Of a stretch of DNA of 64,000 nt, positions 52,905-61,959 are shown one piece after another. The notes below the pieces were generated by a model. The model was not told where the DNA came from. It did no database searches and saw only the letters and a list, made by a program, of their open reading frames with translations. The translations under genes were made by a program, and so were the position numbers. This DNA is from an uncultured Eubacteriales bacterium (lineage in GTDB: Bacteria; Bacillota; Clostridia; Lachnospirales; Lachnospiraceae). Every line of letters starts with the position of its first letter. Within the stretch, counting starts at the first letter, position 1. The stretch covers positions 1-64,000 of the forward strand of contig UQNS01000010.1 of NCBI GenBank assembly GCA_900542465.1, written 5' to 3'.

Positions 52905-53390
52905 ATGAGTGAAAAGAGAAAAGATTATATCTCATGGGATGAGTATTTCATGGGCGTTGCAAAGCTTTCAGCTCTGAGATCGAAAGATCCGAATACGCAG
53001 GTAGGGGCATGTATAGTCTCAAATGACAATAAGATACTGTCAATGGGCTATAATGGACTTCCGACAGGCTGCTCGGATGATGAGTTTCCCTGGACGAGAG
53101 AAGGGGATCCGCTTGAGAATAAATATTTATATACGGCACACAGTGAGCTAAATGCAATACTTAATTACAGAGGCGGAAGCCTGGAAGGAGCCAAGATGTA
53201 CGTAACGCTTTTTCCATGTAATGAGTGTGCCAAGGCAATAATTCAGGCAGGGCTTAAAACGATCGTTTACGAGTCTGATAAGTATGCAGACACGCCGTCT
53301 GTAATTGCATCCAAGAGAATGCTGGATGCGTCAGGAGTCAGGTATTATAAGTACACTGATTCAGGTCGAAAAATTGATATACATCTTTAA
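52905..53390 (+). CDS. Deoxycytidylate (dCMP) deaminase
   Basis: A 161-residue zinc deaminase of the ComEB/dCMP type. The zinc site is HSELNAI (with the catalytic glutamate) and PCNECAK. The SKDPNTQVGACIV and YNGLPTGCSDDEFPW segments are typical of dCMP deaminases. It supplies dUMP for thymidylate synthesis. It starts 19 bases after rpiB. Confidence 0.93.
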   Translation: MSEKRKDYISWDEYFMGVAKLSALRSKDPNTQVGACIVSNDNKILSMGYNGLPTGCSDDEFPWTREGDPLENKYLYTAHSELNAILNYRGGSLEGAKMYVTLFPCNECAKAIIQAGLKTIVYESDKYADTPSVIASKRMLDASGVRYYKYTDSGRKIDIHL

Positions 53391-53404
53391 GGAATGATCA
53401 AATA

Positions 53405-54073
53405 ATGAACATAATAAGAAATAAATTAGCCGGTCTGGACGAGGTCCTGCCATTGCTCGTGTTTTGGGAGATGATCTATCTGCTCGTCGGAGAAGCGATC
53501 ATATGGATCCTGTTACCTGTAGATAAGCCATATATAGGGCTTGGATTTTTAATAGGCGTGGGACTTGCTTCACTTTCTTCAATACTTACGGCATTTGTTA
53601 TGAAGAAGGTATTTTCTCCTAAAAAGAGGACCACAGGTATCATGGTCCTTGCTCTTGTAGGGAGACTGGCCATTGCAGGAGCAGTCGTAGCTCTTGCGCT
53701 TTATACCAATTTTACAAGTGCGGTCGCGATACTTATCGGAATGCTTTCAATGCAGCTGGGAGTCTACTTTGAGCCGAGAGCAAGAAGAAAGCGTGAAGAG
53801 AAGAGAATAGCAGAAGCCAAGGCAAATGGAACCTATCAGCCGCCTAAGTATAATGACTTGGATGAAGAGGACAGAAAAGCAGCGGAGGCAGCTGCATTGG
53901 AAGAATCCGGAGATACAGCCGGAGAATCAAGGCCTAAAGTAGTTAAGATCAGGACAGCTTCAGATCTGAAGGAAAGGAAGCTGCCGGAAGGGCTTGTTAA
54001 AGAGGCTGAGGATATAGAAGAGGCGTTCGAGGCAAGTGAAAAAAACACGCTTGATGCTCAGGCAAAAAAATAA
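53405..54073 (+). CDS. Four-helix membrane protein with charged C-terminal tail (AtpI-like topology)
   Basis: A 222-residue protein. Four hydrophobic segments lie at about 15-38, 44-64, 77-98 and 100-118, with basic loops between, similar in layout to AtpI/YccF-type proteins of ATP synthase operons, but no ATP synthase gene is near. The remaining ~100 residues are a charged, alanine/glutamate-rich cytoplasmic tail. It is 14 bases after the deaminase and 11 bases before a secreted protein gene. Function unknown. Confidence 0.7.
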   Translation: MNIIRNKLAGLDEVLPLLVFWEMIYLLVGEAIIWILLPVDKPYIGLGFLIGVGLASLSSILTAFVMKKVFSPKKRTTGIMVLALVGRLAIAGAVVALALYTNFTSAVAILIGMLSMQLGVYFEPRARRKREEKRIAEAKANGTYQPPKYNDLDEEDRKAAEAAALEESGDTAGESRPKVVKIRTASDLKERKLPEGLVKEAEDIEEAFEASEKNTLDAQAKK

Positions 54074-54084
54074 AAGGTCGAAAT

Positions 54085-56205
54085 ATGAAAAATACATACA
54101 AAAATTCTTATACATACAGAAAAACGTATAAGAAGATGCAGAACATGCGAAGAGGCAATAAGCCTGGTTTTCCCAGACTCGCTATAGCAGCGATTTTTTG
54201 TGCGGCAGCTTTGGTTGCCGTTTTTTTGGCTGTAAAATTCTTGGGATATAAAGACGAGGATCATATTCAGGTCGATAATATTGCCGGCTTTGAGACCTCG
54301 TCACAGATACCTTATATAGCGATGAAGACGGATGCCGGCACTGTATTCAACAGACTTTCGGCTTCAAGAGGCGGTGATTTTACCAATACTAAAGCCGGAA
54401 ATTCACTGGTCCCTTTGCCAAATGACAGAAATCAGAAGATAAAAATTTCTATTTCCAGGGCTGATATCAGATCTATCTCATATCAGATAAGAGATCTTAA
54501 TACGGGAGACCTGATCGAAGAAAGTCAGGTCGCTGATCTTGAAAGTAAAGGTGATGAAACGGAAGGGATCTGCAGGATAAAAAATCTTATAAGCCCTCAA
54601 AAGGAATATAAGATGCAGATCAAGCTGGAAACCGATAAGTATCCGCCTCTTTTATATAATACAAGGCTCAAGTCTATGGGAGATGTGTGGCTGGAGCAGA
54701 AACTGGAATTTGTAAAAACATTTACAAGAAATATCTATGATCCGTCCAAGGAAGAGGAGATATATTCTAATATATTTGCTCAGACAGTGACGGATGCATC
54801 CAATTACGCATCAGCCAACTATAACAGCCTGGCAGCCAATATCATGTGGAGCAAGCTTTCGCCAAAGTTAGATCAAGCGGTGATACCAACTGTAGTCAGG
54901 GTAGATAATAAATCTACAAAAATAACGGAAAGTTATCCGATTATTATTACGGATGAGGGAAAAGCAAGGAGAGTAATAGTAAATGAAGTTTATTCCGTAA
55001 GAATGAATGCAGACGACAGGGTCAGTCTCGTAAATTATCAGAGAAAAGCCTACCAGACACTGGAAAACAATGAACTGAAGATAACCAGGACCGGACTTGG
55101 TCTGGGATTTAATGCAGATAGTGATGTAGATGTAAGTTCGAGTGCGGACGGACATTTTGCGGCGTTTATAAATGGAGGAAATATCTGGAGCGTATGTGAT
55201 GGAAAAGGGGATGCCGGTTCAGGCTCCGACAGACCTAAGATAACAAGAGTGTTTTCGTTTGATACAGCCAGGCATCCGGGAGAGGATATCACATCATCTA
55301 TCGAAACTACAGAAGATGGTGGGATAAAAAGTATGTCACATGATTATAAGCTGGATATAATGTCGGTTGGCAATAATGGTGACTTGGTCCTTGTGGCCTA
55401 TGGAATGTTTCCGACCGGGATCCATATGGGCTGTCAGGGAGTAGGTGTCTATAAGTACACAGAAGCGGATAAGACGCTCAACGAGCTTGTATTTATTCCT
55501 ATAGAAGCAGATATGGACACACTTGGAAATATCGTGAAAAATTCTTATCTCAACAAGGATGGAAATTATTTCCTTATCAATAATGGGAAATTGACCAAGG
55601 TCGATACCAGACGATTAAAGGCGAGTGTAGAACCGCATGAGATAGTAGATAATATGTTTGCTTTTTCACAGGACAGAAGTCATATCGCTTATTTATCAAA
55701 AAAAGGTGAAAATGAAAACCTTGCAGGTGAGATAATATTGTATGATTTTAATACTGGTGACTCTAAGGTCATCTCTGCGCCGGAAGGCAAGTCCATGCAG
55801 CTTATAGGATATGTTGGAGAAGATCTTGTTACAGCAGTGACAGATAAGGCAAATGGCGGTTATGCGGACAGTATAGCGATTTTTGACAAGGATGGGAATG
55901 AAATAAAAAAATATGAAGAAAGCGGCAGATATCTTGGAGACATAGCGATCAATGGAATCAGTATAGATTTCAACATATATGCAAAGGGGGCCGATAACTC
56001 CTTCGTAAAAGAGAGGAACAATCAGCTGCTTGGAAAAGCGCAGACAGTTACTGATAATGTAAGTGCTACATTTATCAGGGATCCGCTCGTGGGTAAAAGG
56101 TTATGGATCGTATTTGCGGCGGGAGCCAAGGCAAGTGACAACCCGGAGGTTACGGTCATAAATGATTACAAGTATGCTGAAGAAGACACGGTGGGCTTAC
56201 CCTGA
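54085..56205 (+). CDS. Large membrane-anchored extracellular protein, function unknown
   Basis: A 706-residue protein with a basic N-terminus (about 1-30), one hydrophobic segment (about 32-52) and a long extracellular part. The first ~200 residues form beta-rich segments with one long helical stretch (about 205-260). The last ~350 residues contain repeated short beta units (FAAFINGGNIWS, DIMSVGNNGDLVLVAYG, YFLINNGKLTKVD, HIAYLSKK, IILYDFNTGD), which suggests a beta-propeller. I do not recognise the family. It is followed, 31 bases on, by uvrA and probably co-transcribed with the upstream membrane protein. Confidence 0.75.
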   Translation: MKNTYKNSYTYRKTYKKMQNMRRGNKPGFPRLAIAAIFCAAALVAVFLAVKFLGYKDEDHIQVDNIAGFETSSQIPYIAMKTDAGTVFNRLSASRGGDFTNTKAGNSLVPLPNDRNQKIKISISRADIRSISYQIRDLNTGDLIEESQVADLESKGDETEGICRIKNLISPQKEYKMQIKLETDKYPPLLYNTRLKSMGDVWLEQKLEFVKTFTRNIYDPSKEEEIYSNIFAQTVTDASNYASANYNSLAANIMWSKLSPKLDQAVIPTVVRVDNKSTKITESYPIIITDEGKARRVIVNEVYSVRMNADDRVSLVNYQRKAYQTLENNELKITRTGLGLGFNADSDVDVSSSADGHFAAFINGGNIWSVCDGKGDAGSGSDRPKITRVFSFDTARHPGEDITSSIETTEDGGIKSMSHDYKLDIMSVGNNGDLVLVAYGMFPTGIHMGCQGVGVYKYTEADKTLNELVFIPIEADMDTLGNIVKNSYLNKDGNYFLINNGKLTKVDTRRLKASVEPHEIVDNMFAFSQDRSHIAYLSKKGENENLAGEIILYDFNTGDSKVISAPEGKSMQLIGYVGEDLVTAVTDKANGGYADSIAIFDKDGNEIKKYEESGRYLGDIAINGISIDFNIYAKGADNSFVKERNNQLLGKAQTVTDNVSATFIRDPLVGKRLWIVFAAGAKASDNPEVTVINDYKYAEEDTVGLP

Positions 56206-56236
56206 GCATTTATCACAATCATAGAGAGGCTTATGA

Positions 56237-59083
56237 ATGAAAAAAGGACAGTTTAAAAATTATATAAAAATTCGCGGAGCCTCAGAACATAATCTTAAGG
56301 GGATAGATGTTGATATCCCCAGAGACTCGCTGGTAGTTCTTACCGGTCTTTCCGGATCGGGAAAGAGCTCGCTGGCATTTGACACTATTTATGCGGAAGG
56401 ACAGAGACGTTACATGGAATCTCTGTCTTCATATGCCAGACAGTTCCTCGGACAGATGGAGAAACCGAAAGTAGAATCGATCGAAGGCCTTTCGCCGGCG
56501 ATCTCTATCGATCAGAAATCTACAAATAGAAATCCTCGTTCAACAGTAGGAACTGTAACAGAGATTTATGATTATATGAGACTTCTGTTTGCGCGAATAG
56601 GAAAGCCGCATTGTCCGTCATGCGGAAGGGTAGTTGAGAAACAGACGGTCGATCAGATGGTAGACCACATATGCAGCCTGGAAGAGGGAAGTAAGATCCA
56701 GCTTCTTGCTCCGGTAGTAAGAGGACGTAAGGGCATGCATGAGAAGGTTCTGGATTCTGCGAGAAAAAGCGGATATTCAAGGGTCATGGTCGACGGGATC
56801 CAGTATGAGCTTGCGGATGATATAGCGCTCGATAAAAACAAGAAGCATGATATCAGCATCATCATTGACAGGCTTGTAATTAAAAAGGGAATTAATAAAC
56901 GTCTGACAGATTCTATTGAGACAACGATGAAATTATCCGGAGGGATCATGGATGTCGATGTCATTGGCGGAGAGATACTTAAGTTTTCTCAGTCTTTCTC
57001 ATGTCCGAACTGTGGTATCTCCATTGAAGAGATAGAACCAAGATCGTTCTCATTCAATAATCCGTACGGCGCATGTCCGGAATGCTTCGGTCTTGGATAC
57101 AAGATGGAATTTGATCCGGAGCTTATCGTGCCTGATAAGGCCCTGTCGATAAGAGAGGGTGCAATAGCCGCATTTGGCTGGCAGTCTTCTACAGATGAAA
57201 AAAGTTTTTCGGGGGCCCTGCTCAAGGCGCTGGCGGAAGAATATAAATTCAGTCTGGATACGCCTTATAAGGATCTCCCGCAGAAAATTAAGGATATGCT
57301 TATGTATGGGACAGGAGGCAGATCCGTAAAGGTACACTATAAGGGCCAGCGTGGCGTAGGGATATACGACATTGCATTTGACGGACTTATAAAAAATCTG
57401 GAGCAGAGATACAGAGAAACAGGCTCTGACATAATGAAGCAGCAGTACGAGAACTTTATGACGATCACACCATGCGCCTCTTGTAAAGGTCAGAGGCTGA
57501 AGCCATCATCGTTAGCCGTAACTGTTGCGGATAAAAATATATATGAGATGACGACCCTTTCAATAGATAAACTGCGTGATTATCTAAATGACGCAGTCGA
57601 AGGAAAGAAGATAAGCAAAAGAGATCTAAGCATTGGATCAGAGATCTTAAAGGAGATAAATGCAAGACTTTCTTTTCTTATAGACGTGGGGCTTAACTAT
57701 CTTTCACTGTCAAGGGCAACAGGGACTCTTTCCGGAGGGGAGGCACAGAGAATAAGACTGGCTACTCAGATAGGATCCGGACTAGTCGGAGTGGCGTATA
57801 TACTTGATGAGCCAAGTATAGGCCTCCATCAGAGAGATAATGACAAACTTCTTGGAACCCTTGTTCATTTAAGAGATCTTGGAAATTCTGTTATTGTTGT
57901 TGAACATGATGAGGACACTATGCGGGCAGCGGACTGGATCGTAGATATCGGTCCGGGAGCAGGTGAGCATGGCGGAGAAGTAGTGGCAGTTGGAACAGCA
58001 GAGGATATCTGCAAAAATAAAAAGTCAGTGACGGGTGCTTATCTAAGCGGTCGGATCCAGATACCTGTTCCGGCCAGGCGCAGAGAACCGCAGGGATTCC
58101 TGACTATAAAAGGAGCGAGTCAGAACAACCTTAAAAATGTCGACATAGACATCCCTTTAGGCGTACTTACATGCGTTACCGGAGTCTCCGGATCCGGAAA
58201 AAGTTCTCTGGTAAACGAGATCCTTTACAAGCAGATGGCTAAGCAGCTGAACAAAGCCCTGACAGTACCGGGAAAACATAAAGAGATCATTGGAGTCGAA
58301 AATCTGGACAAGGTAATAGATATCGACCAGGCGCCGATCGGAAGGACTCCAAGATCTAACCCTGCCACATATACCGGAGTGTTTGATATTATAAGAGACC
58401 TTTTTGCGGCAACAACAGATGCCAAAGAAAGGGGGTATAAAAAAGGACGCTTTAGTTTTAATGTAAAGGGAGGCCGATGTGAGGCCTGCTCGGGCGATGG
58501 TATCATAAAGATAGAAATGCACTTCTTGCCCGACGTGTATGTTCCATGTGAGGTATGTAAAGGCAAACGTTACAATCGCGAAACATTGGAAGTACATTAT
58601 AAGGGCAAAACAATATATGATGTCTTAAATATGACCGTTGATGAGGCGGTGGAATTTTTCGAAAATGTACCATCTCTTAAACGTCGTATTGAAACCATCA
58701 AAGAAGTGGGCCTGAGCTATATAAGACTGGGCCAACCATCTACCGAACTGTCTGGAGGGGAAGCCCAGAGGATGAAGCTGGCCAGTGAGCTTGCTAAAAA
58801 GAGTACGGGCAAGACTATTTATATATTAGATGAGCCTACAACAGGACTGCACTTTGCGGATGTGCACAAGCTCACAGATATATTGCACAGACTGACCGAA
58901 AACGGAAATACAGTTGTTGTGATAGAACACAACCTCGATGTTATTAAGACAGCCGATTATATTATCGATATGGGGCCGGAAGGCGGCGATGGAGGAGGCA
59001 AGCTCGTCGCAGCCGGAAAGCCTGAAGATGTCGTTAAGGTAAAAGAGTCTTACACAGGTAAATATTTGAAAAAATATTTGTAA
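56237..59083 (+). CDS. uvrA: UvrABC excinuclease subunit A
   Basis: A 948-residue dimeric ATPase that scans DNA for damage. Two ABC ATPase units: Walker A LTGLSGSGKSSLAFDT near 32 and VTGVSGSGKSSLVNE near 645; signatures LSGGEAQRIRLATQ near 498 and LSGGEAQRMKLASE near 837. Zinc sites CPSCG, CPNCG with CPECFG, and CEACSGDG with CEVCKG are all present. Length is normal. Confidence 0.98.
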   Translation: MKKGQFKNYIKIRGASEHNLKGIDVDIPRDSLVVLTGLSGSGKSSLAFDTIYAEGQRRYMESLSSYARQFLGQMEKPKVESIEGLSPAISIDQKSTNRNPRSTVGTVTEIYDYMRLLFARIGKPHCPSCGRVVEKQTVDQMVDHICSLEEGSKIQLLAPVVRGRKGMHEKVLDSARKSGYSRVMVDGIQYELADDIALDKNKKHDISIIIDRLVIKKGINKRLTDSIETTMKLSGGIMDVDVIGGEILKFSQSFSCPNCGISIEEIEPRSFSFNNPYGACPECFGLGYKMEFDPELIVPDKALSIREGAIAAFGWQSSTDEKSFSGALLKALAEEYKFSLDTPYKDLPQKIKDMLMYGTGGRSVKVHYKGQRGVGIYDIAFDGLIKNLEQRYRETGSDIMKQQYENFMTITPCASCKGQRLKPSSLAVTVADKNIYEMTTLSIDKLRDYLNDAVEGKKISKRDLSIGSEILKEINARLSFLIDVGLNYLSLSRATGTLSGGEAQRIRLATQIGSGLVGVAYILDEPSIGLHQRDNDKLLGTLVHLRDLGNSVIVVEHDEDTMRAADWIVDIGPGAGEHGGEVVAVGTAEDICKNKKSVTGAYLSGRIQIPVPARRREPQGFLTIKGASQNNLKNVDIDIPLGVLTCVTGVSGSGKSSLVNEILYKQMAKQLNKALTVPGKHKEIIGVENLDKVIDIDQAPIGRTPRSNPATYTGVFDIIRDLFAATTDAKERGYKKGRFSFNVKGGRCEACSGDGIIKIEMHFLPDVYVPCEVCKGKRYNRETLEVHYKGKTIYDVLNMTVDEAVEFFENVPSLKRRIETIKEVGLSYIRLGQPSTELSGGEAQRMKLASELAKKSTGKTIYILDEPTTGLHFADVHKLTDILHRLTENGNTVVVIEHNLDVIKTADYIIDMGPEGGDGGGKLVAAGKPEDVVKVKESYTGKYLKKYL

Positions 59084-59121
59084 CACGAAATCGTATGAGG
59101 GTGGGAGAGGAATAATTTGAT

Positions 59122-59874
59122 ATGAAAATGATCTTTAAAGATGTTGTAAATGAATTCACACTCGATGAAATTGTGGACTACTATATGGAAAAAGATGGCT
59201 TACCGGAAAGTGACAGAGCTGAACTTTATGACACTTACGGTGGTTTTTTGAAGACCCTCGAGAGCAAGGATCCGGTAGAGACCAACAGGGTCTTACTTGG
59301 AATACGCTACAGTGAATACACAGACGATGATGATACGATCCTGTGTTTTGACATTGGAGATCTGGAAAAAAACAAGTATGAGAACAATACTGTTAAGAAT
59401 ATGAGTTTTGAGGAGATCGACAATTTACCGGGAGAAAAGGCTGAAGAACTTGAAGCGGTAAGGATACTTCCAAGATCACAAGGATACGAATATAGACCAT
59501 GGGATGAGGTATTGGGCTACGTTATAGATAAGTCTAACCTCGATGAGTATGGTGCATTGCAATTTATTAAAGAAGTTTTCTTTAAAATTACCTTCTTTGG
59601 ATTTGATGAAGACTATATTGCAGAGGCGAGAGAAGCTATTGAAGCGACAATGGCTCAGGTCGATGAAGTAAATGAAATGTCTGAAGAAGAAAAAGCTAAG
59701 CATATTTTTACCCCGGAAAGGGCTGCGGCAAGCTTTTCCTTCCAGGACAACAGGTCATTTCAGGAAAAACAGGAGAGCAGATTCAAGTCTGCGAGAGACA
59801 CTATTAAGAGAAAAGTGCTGGAATATATGGTTGTCTTCAATTTCCTAAAAAAGAGGAGAGCCGGAGAAAACTAA
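59122..59874 (+). CDS. Conserved acidic protein, possibly DUF6557-type
   Basis: A 250-residue soluble protein. It begins with IFKDVVNEFTLDEIVDYYMEKDG, then an acidic stretch around YTDDDDTILCFD. YRPWDEVLGYVID and FFKITFFGFDEDYIAEA are reminiscent of DUF6557 proteins, which I cannot confirm without a search. Helical C-terminus. It sits between uvrA and degV. No function known. Confidence 0.6.
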   Translation: MKMIFKDVVNEFTLDEIVDYYMEKDGLPESDRAELYDTYGGFLKTLESKDPVETNRVLLGIRYSEYTDDDDTILCFDIGDLEKNKYENNTVKNMSFEEIDNLPGEKAEELEAVRILPRSQGYEYRPWDEVLGYVIDKSNLDEYGALQFIKEVFFKITFFGFDEDYIAEAREAIEATMAQVDEVNEMSEEEKAKHIFTPERAAASFSFQDNRSFQEKQESRFKSARDTIKRKVLEYMVVFNFLKKRRAGEN

Positions 59875-59907
59875 ACTTTCCTCACTTTTAAGTTTGAGGA
59901 GAAACTA

Positions 59908-60759
59908 TTGGGCGTTCGTATTATTACAGACTCAGCATGTGATATGTCACAGGCTGAGGCACAGGAGAAAAACATTACTCTTCTTCCCCTTACCATTACA
60001 TTTGGAGAAGAAGAGTATCAGGATGGAGTAACAATAAATAACGAGCAGTTTTACAAGAGGCTGCAGAAAAAAGATATATTTCCTAAAACCAGCCAGGTAT
60101 CGCCGTTTGTTTATGAGAAGGAGATCGAAAAAGCAAGGGGAGAGGGGGATGAAGTCTTAATTATAACTATATCGTCCAAGGTTTCCGGATGTTACCAGAG
60201 TGCAGTCATAGCAAGAGAGCATCACCCGGAAGGAGTCTATATATGTGATTCCATGCACGTATGCGGGAGTGAATACATAATAGTTGAGCTTGCGGTCAGA
60301 CTTCGCGACCAGGGTAAGTCAGCAGAAGAGATCTTTAATATTCTTGAAAAAGAAAAGCACAGAGCCCGTCTTGCAACGGCATTCGATACATTAGAGTATC
60401 TGAAGTTGGGCGGAAGACTCAGCAATGCATCGGCCTTTATAGGCACGCTTTTTAACTTTAAGCCTATATTAAAGGTGGAGGAAGGTCTTATCTCATCAGT
60501 TGGTAAGGCAAGAGGAAGCAAGAAGGCTAATTTAAAGCTGAAAGAGCTTATAAAAAGTTTTGGAGAGGTCGATGAGGATATGCCTGTGAGTCTTGCGCTT
60601 GCAGATAAGGATGACACTAATATGAATGATTTTTGTGATATAGCATCAGATATAATCCCTCCGACGGATAAGATATTAAGAACAGAAGTAGGGGCGACAG
60701 TTGGCGCACATGCAGGCCCTGGAGCATTTGCATTTTCTTTTTTCATAAAAGAAAAGTGA
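59908..60759 (+). CDS. DegV-family fatty-acid-binding protein
   Basis: A 283-residue protein starting with TTG at 59908 after GAGGAGAAACTA. The N-terminal DegV pattern is RIITDSACDMSQAEAQEKNI with PLTITFGEEEYQDGV; KTSQVSPFVYEKEIEKA and ITISSKVSGCYQSA bind the carboxylate; LKLGGRLSNASAFIGTLFNFKPIL is conserved. These proteins (FakB type) bind a fatty acid for phosphorylation by FakA, or act as lipid carriers. A terminator follows. Confidence 0.93.
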   Translation: MGVRIITDSACDMSQAEAQEKNITLLPLTITFGEEEYQDGVTINNEQFYKRLQKKDIFPKTSQVSPFVYEKEIEKARGEGDEVLIITISSKVSGCYQSAVIAREHHPEGVYICDSMHVCGSEYIIVELAVRLRDQGKSAEEIFNILEKEKHRARLATAFDTLEYLKLGGRLSNASAFIGTLFNFKPILKVEEGLISSVGKARGSKKANLKLKELIKSFGEVDEDMPVSLALADKDDTNMNDFCDIASDIIPPTDKILRTEVGATVGAHAGPGAFAFSFFIKEK

Positions 60760-60793
60760 CCATTTAAGAGTGTTAGTTTGAAAGTTATTGTTA

Positions 60794-60850
60794 AATAAGC
60801 GGTAAGAGCGTTTATCAGATATGGTATATCGCATCTTACCGCTTATTTTT
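60794..60850 (+). terminator. Terminator after degV
   Basis: AATAAGCGGTAAGA / TCTTACCGCTTATT with a 26-base loop, then TTTT. The loop is large but the 14-bp stem is perfect. Confidence 0.8.
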
Positions 60851-60925
60851 TGCCACTTAGGTGTTATCCGGGGACAGAAGGCATGTCTGAATGCTAATAT
60901 TCAGATGTGGAAAGGAGCAAGATCA

Positions 60926-61360
60926 ATGAAGGCGGAAATAAAGATAGACTCATCATTAAAAGAACCGTATGCGGTGATCTACACAGATCAGATCACTGCT
61001 GAAGTCACAAGGATCATTGAGGCGATCAGGAGCAGCGAGGAAATTATTACTGTAAAAGAAGAGGATAAGATATCTATCCTCAAGCCTGATGAAATATATA
61101 TGGTGAGGGTAGAAGAGGGGAAGACTTATATATACGGAAGAGAAAAATGCTGGGGAAGCAATAAGAGGCTGTATGAGATGAAAGAGCAGCTGGGAGCCGG
61201 TTTTATGCAGATAGCAAAAGCCTGCATCATTAATCTGTCGTACATGGACAGCGTAGAGACTTCATTTGGAGGAATGATGAAGATGCGTTTGAAGAACGGA
61301 CTGAAGGAATACGTTTCCCGCAGATATCTTCCGGGACTCAAGGAGTATCTTGGCATATGA
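60926..61360 (+). CDS. LytTR DNA-binding transcriptional regulator
   Basis: A 144-residue protein taken from the ATG at 60926 with AAGGAG upstream. The C-terminal ~100 residues are a LytTR domain: EIYMVRVEEGKTYIYGREK, YEMKEQLGAGFMQIAKACIINL and RYLPGLKEYLG. No receiver domain, so it is a stand-alone LytTR. It precedes a DUF3021 gene by 13 bases; such pairs are common in Firmicutes and usually autoregulated, the membrane protein presumably controlling the regulator. Confidence 0.9.
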   Translation: MKAEIKIDSSLKEPYAVIYTDQITAEVTRIIEAIRSSEEIITVKEEDKISILKPDEIYMVRVEEGKTYIYGREKCWGSNKRLYEMKEQLGAGFMQIAKACIINLSYMDSVETSFGGMMKMRLKNGLKEYVSRRYLPGLKEYLGI

Positions 61361-61373
61361 AAGGAGAAGAAAA

Positions 61374-61862
61374 ATGAGTGAAACAGAAAACAGATATAAT
61401 GAGAGATATAAGATAAAGACCAGAAAAGATATAGGCAAAGCAGTATTCAGATCAACGCTCGTATCCATAGGCATCGCATGCGCTATATTCGTAGTGATAG
61501 GAGTTATCAATGACCTTGCCGGAGGAGGAAGTATGACCTTATATACCGGCTATGCTTTCAGCAGAATGGCTCTGGCAACGTTGATCACGGCTTTGGGTTT
61601 TGGAATCCCTTCATTTGTCTACAACATTGAAAGTATTCAAAAAGGATTGGCAACTCTTATACATATGGGTATCGGCATAAGTATTTATATAACCGTTGGT
61701 GCAATGGTAGGCTGGATCCCCGTTAATAAAGGCATATGGGTCGTAGTTGGTTCAGTAGGTATAAGCATAGGCGCATCATTCCTCATATGGCTTGGTTTTT
61801 TCTTTAAATACAGAAAAGAAGACCGAAAAATAAATGATGCTATTAAAAACAAAAACAGATAA
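61374..61862 (+). CDS. DUF3021 family membrane protein
   Basis: A 162-residue membrane protein starting at the ATG at 61374 (AAGGAG upstream; an earlier in-frame start overlaps the LytTR gene). Four hydrophobic segments lie at about 25-45, 58-78, 85-105 and 110-135, ending in a charged tail. It is the partner of the LytTR regulator. Confidence 0.85.
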   Translation: MSETENRYNERYKIKTRKDIGKAVFRSTLVSIGIACAIFVVIGVINDLAGGGSMTLYTGYAFSRMALATLITALGFGIPSFVYNIESIQKGLATLIHMGIGISIYITVGAMVGWIPVNKGIWVVVGSVGISIGASFLIWLGFFFKYRKEDRKINDAIKNKNR

Positions 61863-61871
61863 AAACAGTTA

Positions 61872-61909
61872 AAACTTACTGCTTTCAGGTGTATCATAGG
61901 AGTAAGTTT
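61872..61909 (+). promoter_or_regulatory. Inverted repeat upstream of the terminator before the Uma2 gene
   Basis: AAACTTACT (61872-61880) and AGTAAGTTT (61901-61909) can pair over a 20-base loop. Next to the terminator, it could be an alternative (antiterminator-type) arrangement or only an extra hairpin. Confidence 0.4.
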
Positions 61910-61914
61910 GGACA

Positions 61915-61949
61915 GCCTTTCTCCAAAGATCTGGAAAGAGGCTTTTTTT
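61915..61949 (+). terminator. Terminator of LytTR-DUF3021 operon, next to the Uma2 gene start
   Basis: GCCTTTCTCCA / TGGAAAGAGGC (one G-T pair, one mismatch) with a 6-base loop and seven T. The Shine-Dalgarno GAGGTG of the next gene begins immediately after. Confidence 0.78.
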
Positions 61950-61959
61950 GAGGTGAATA

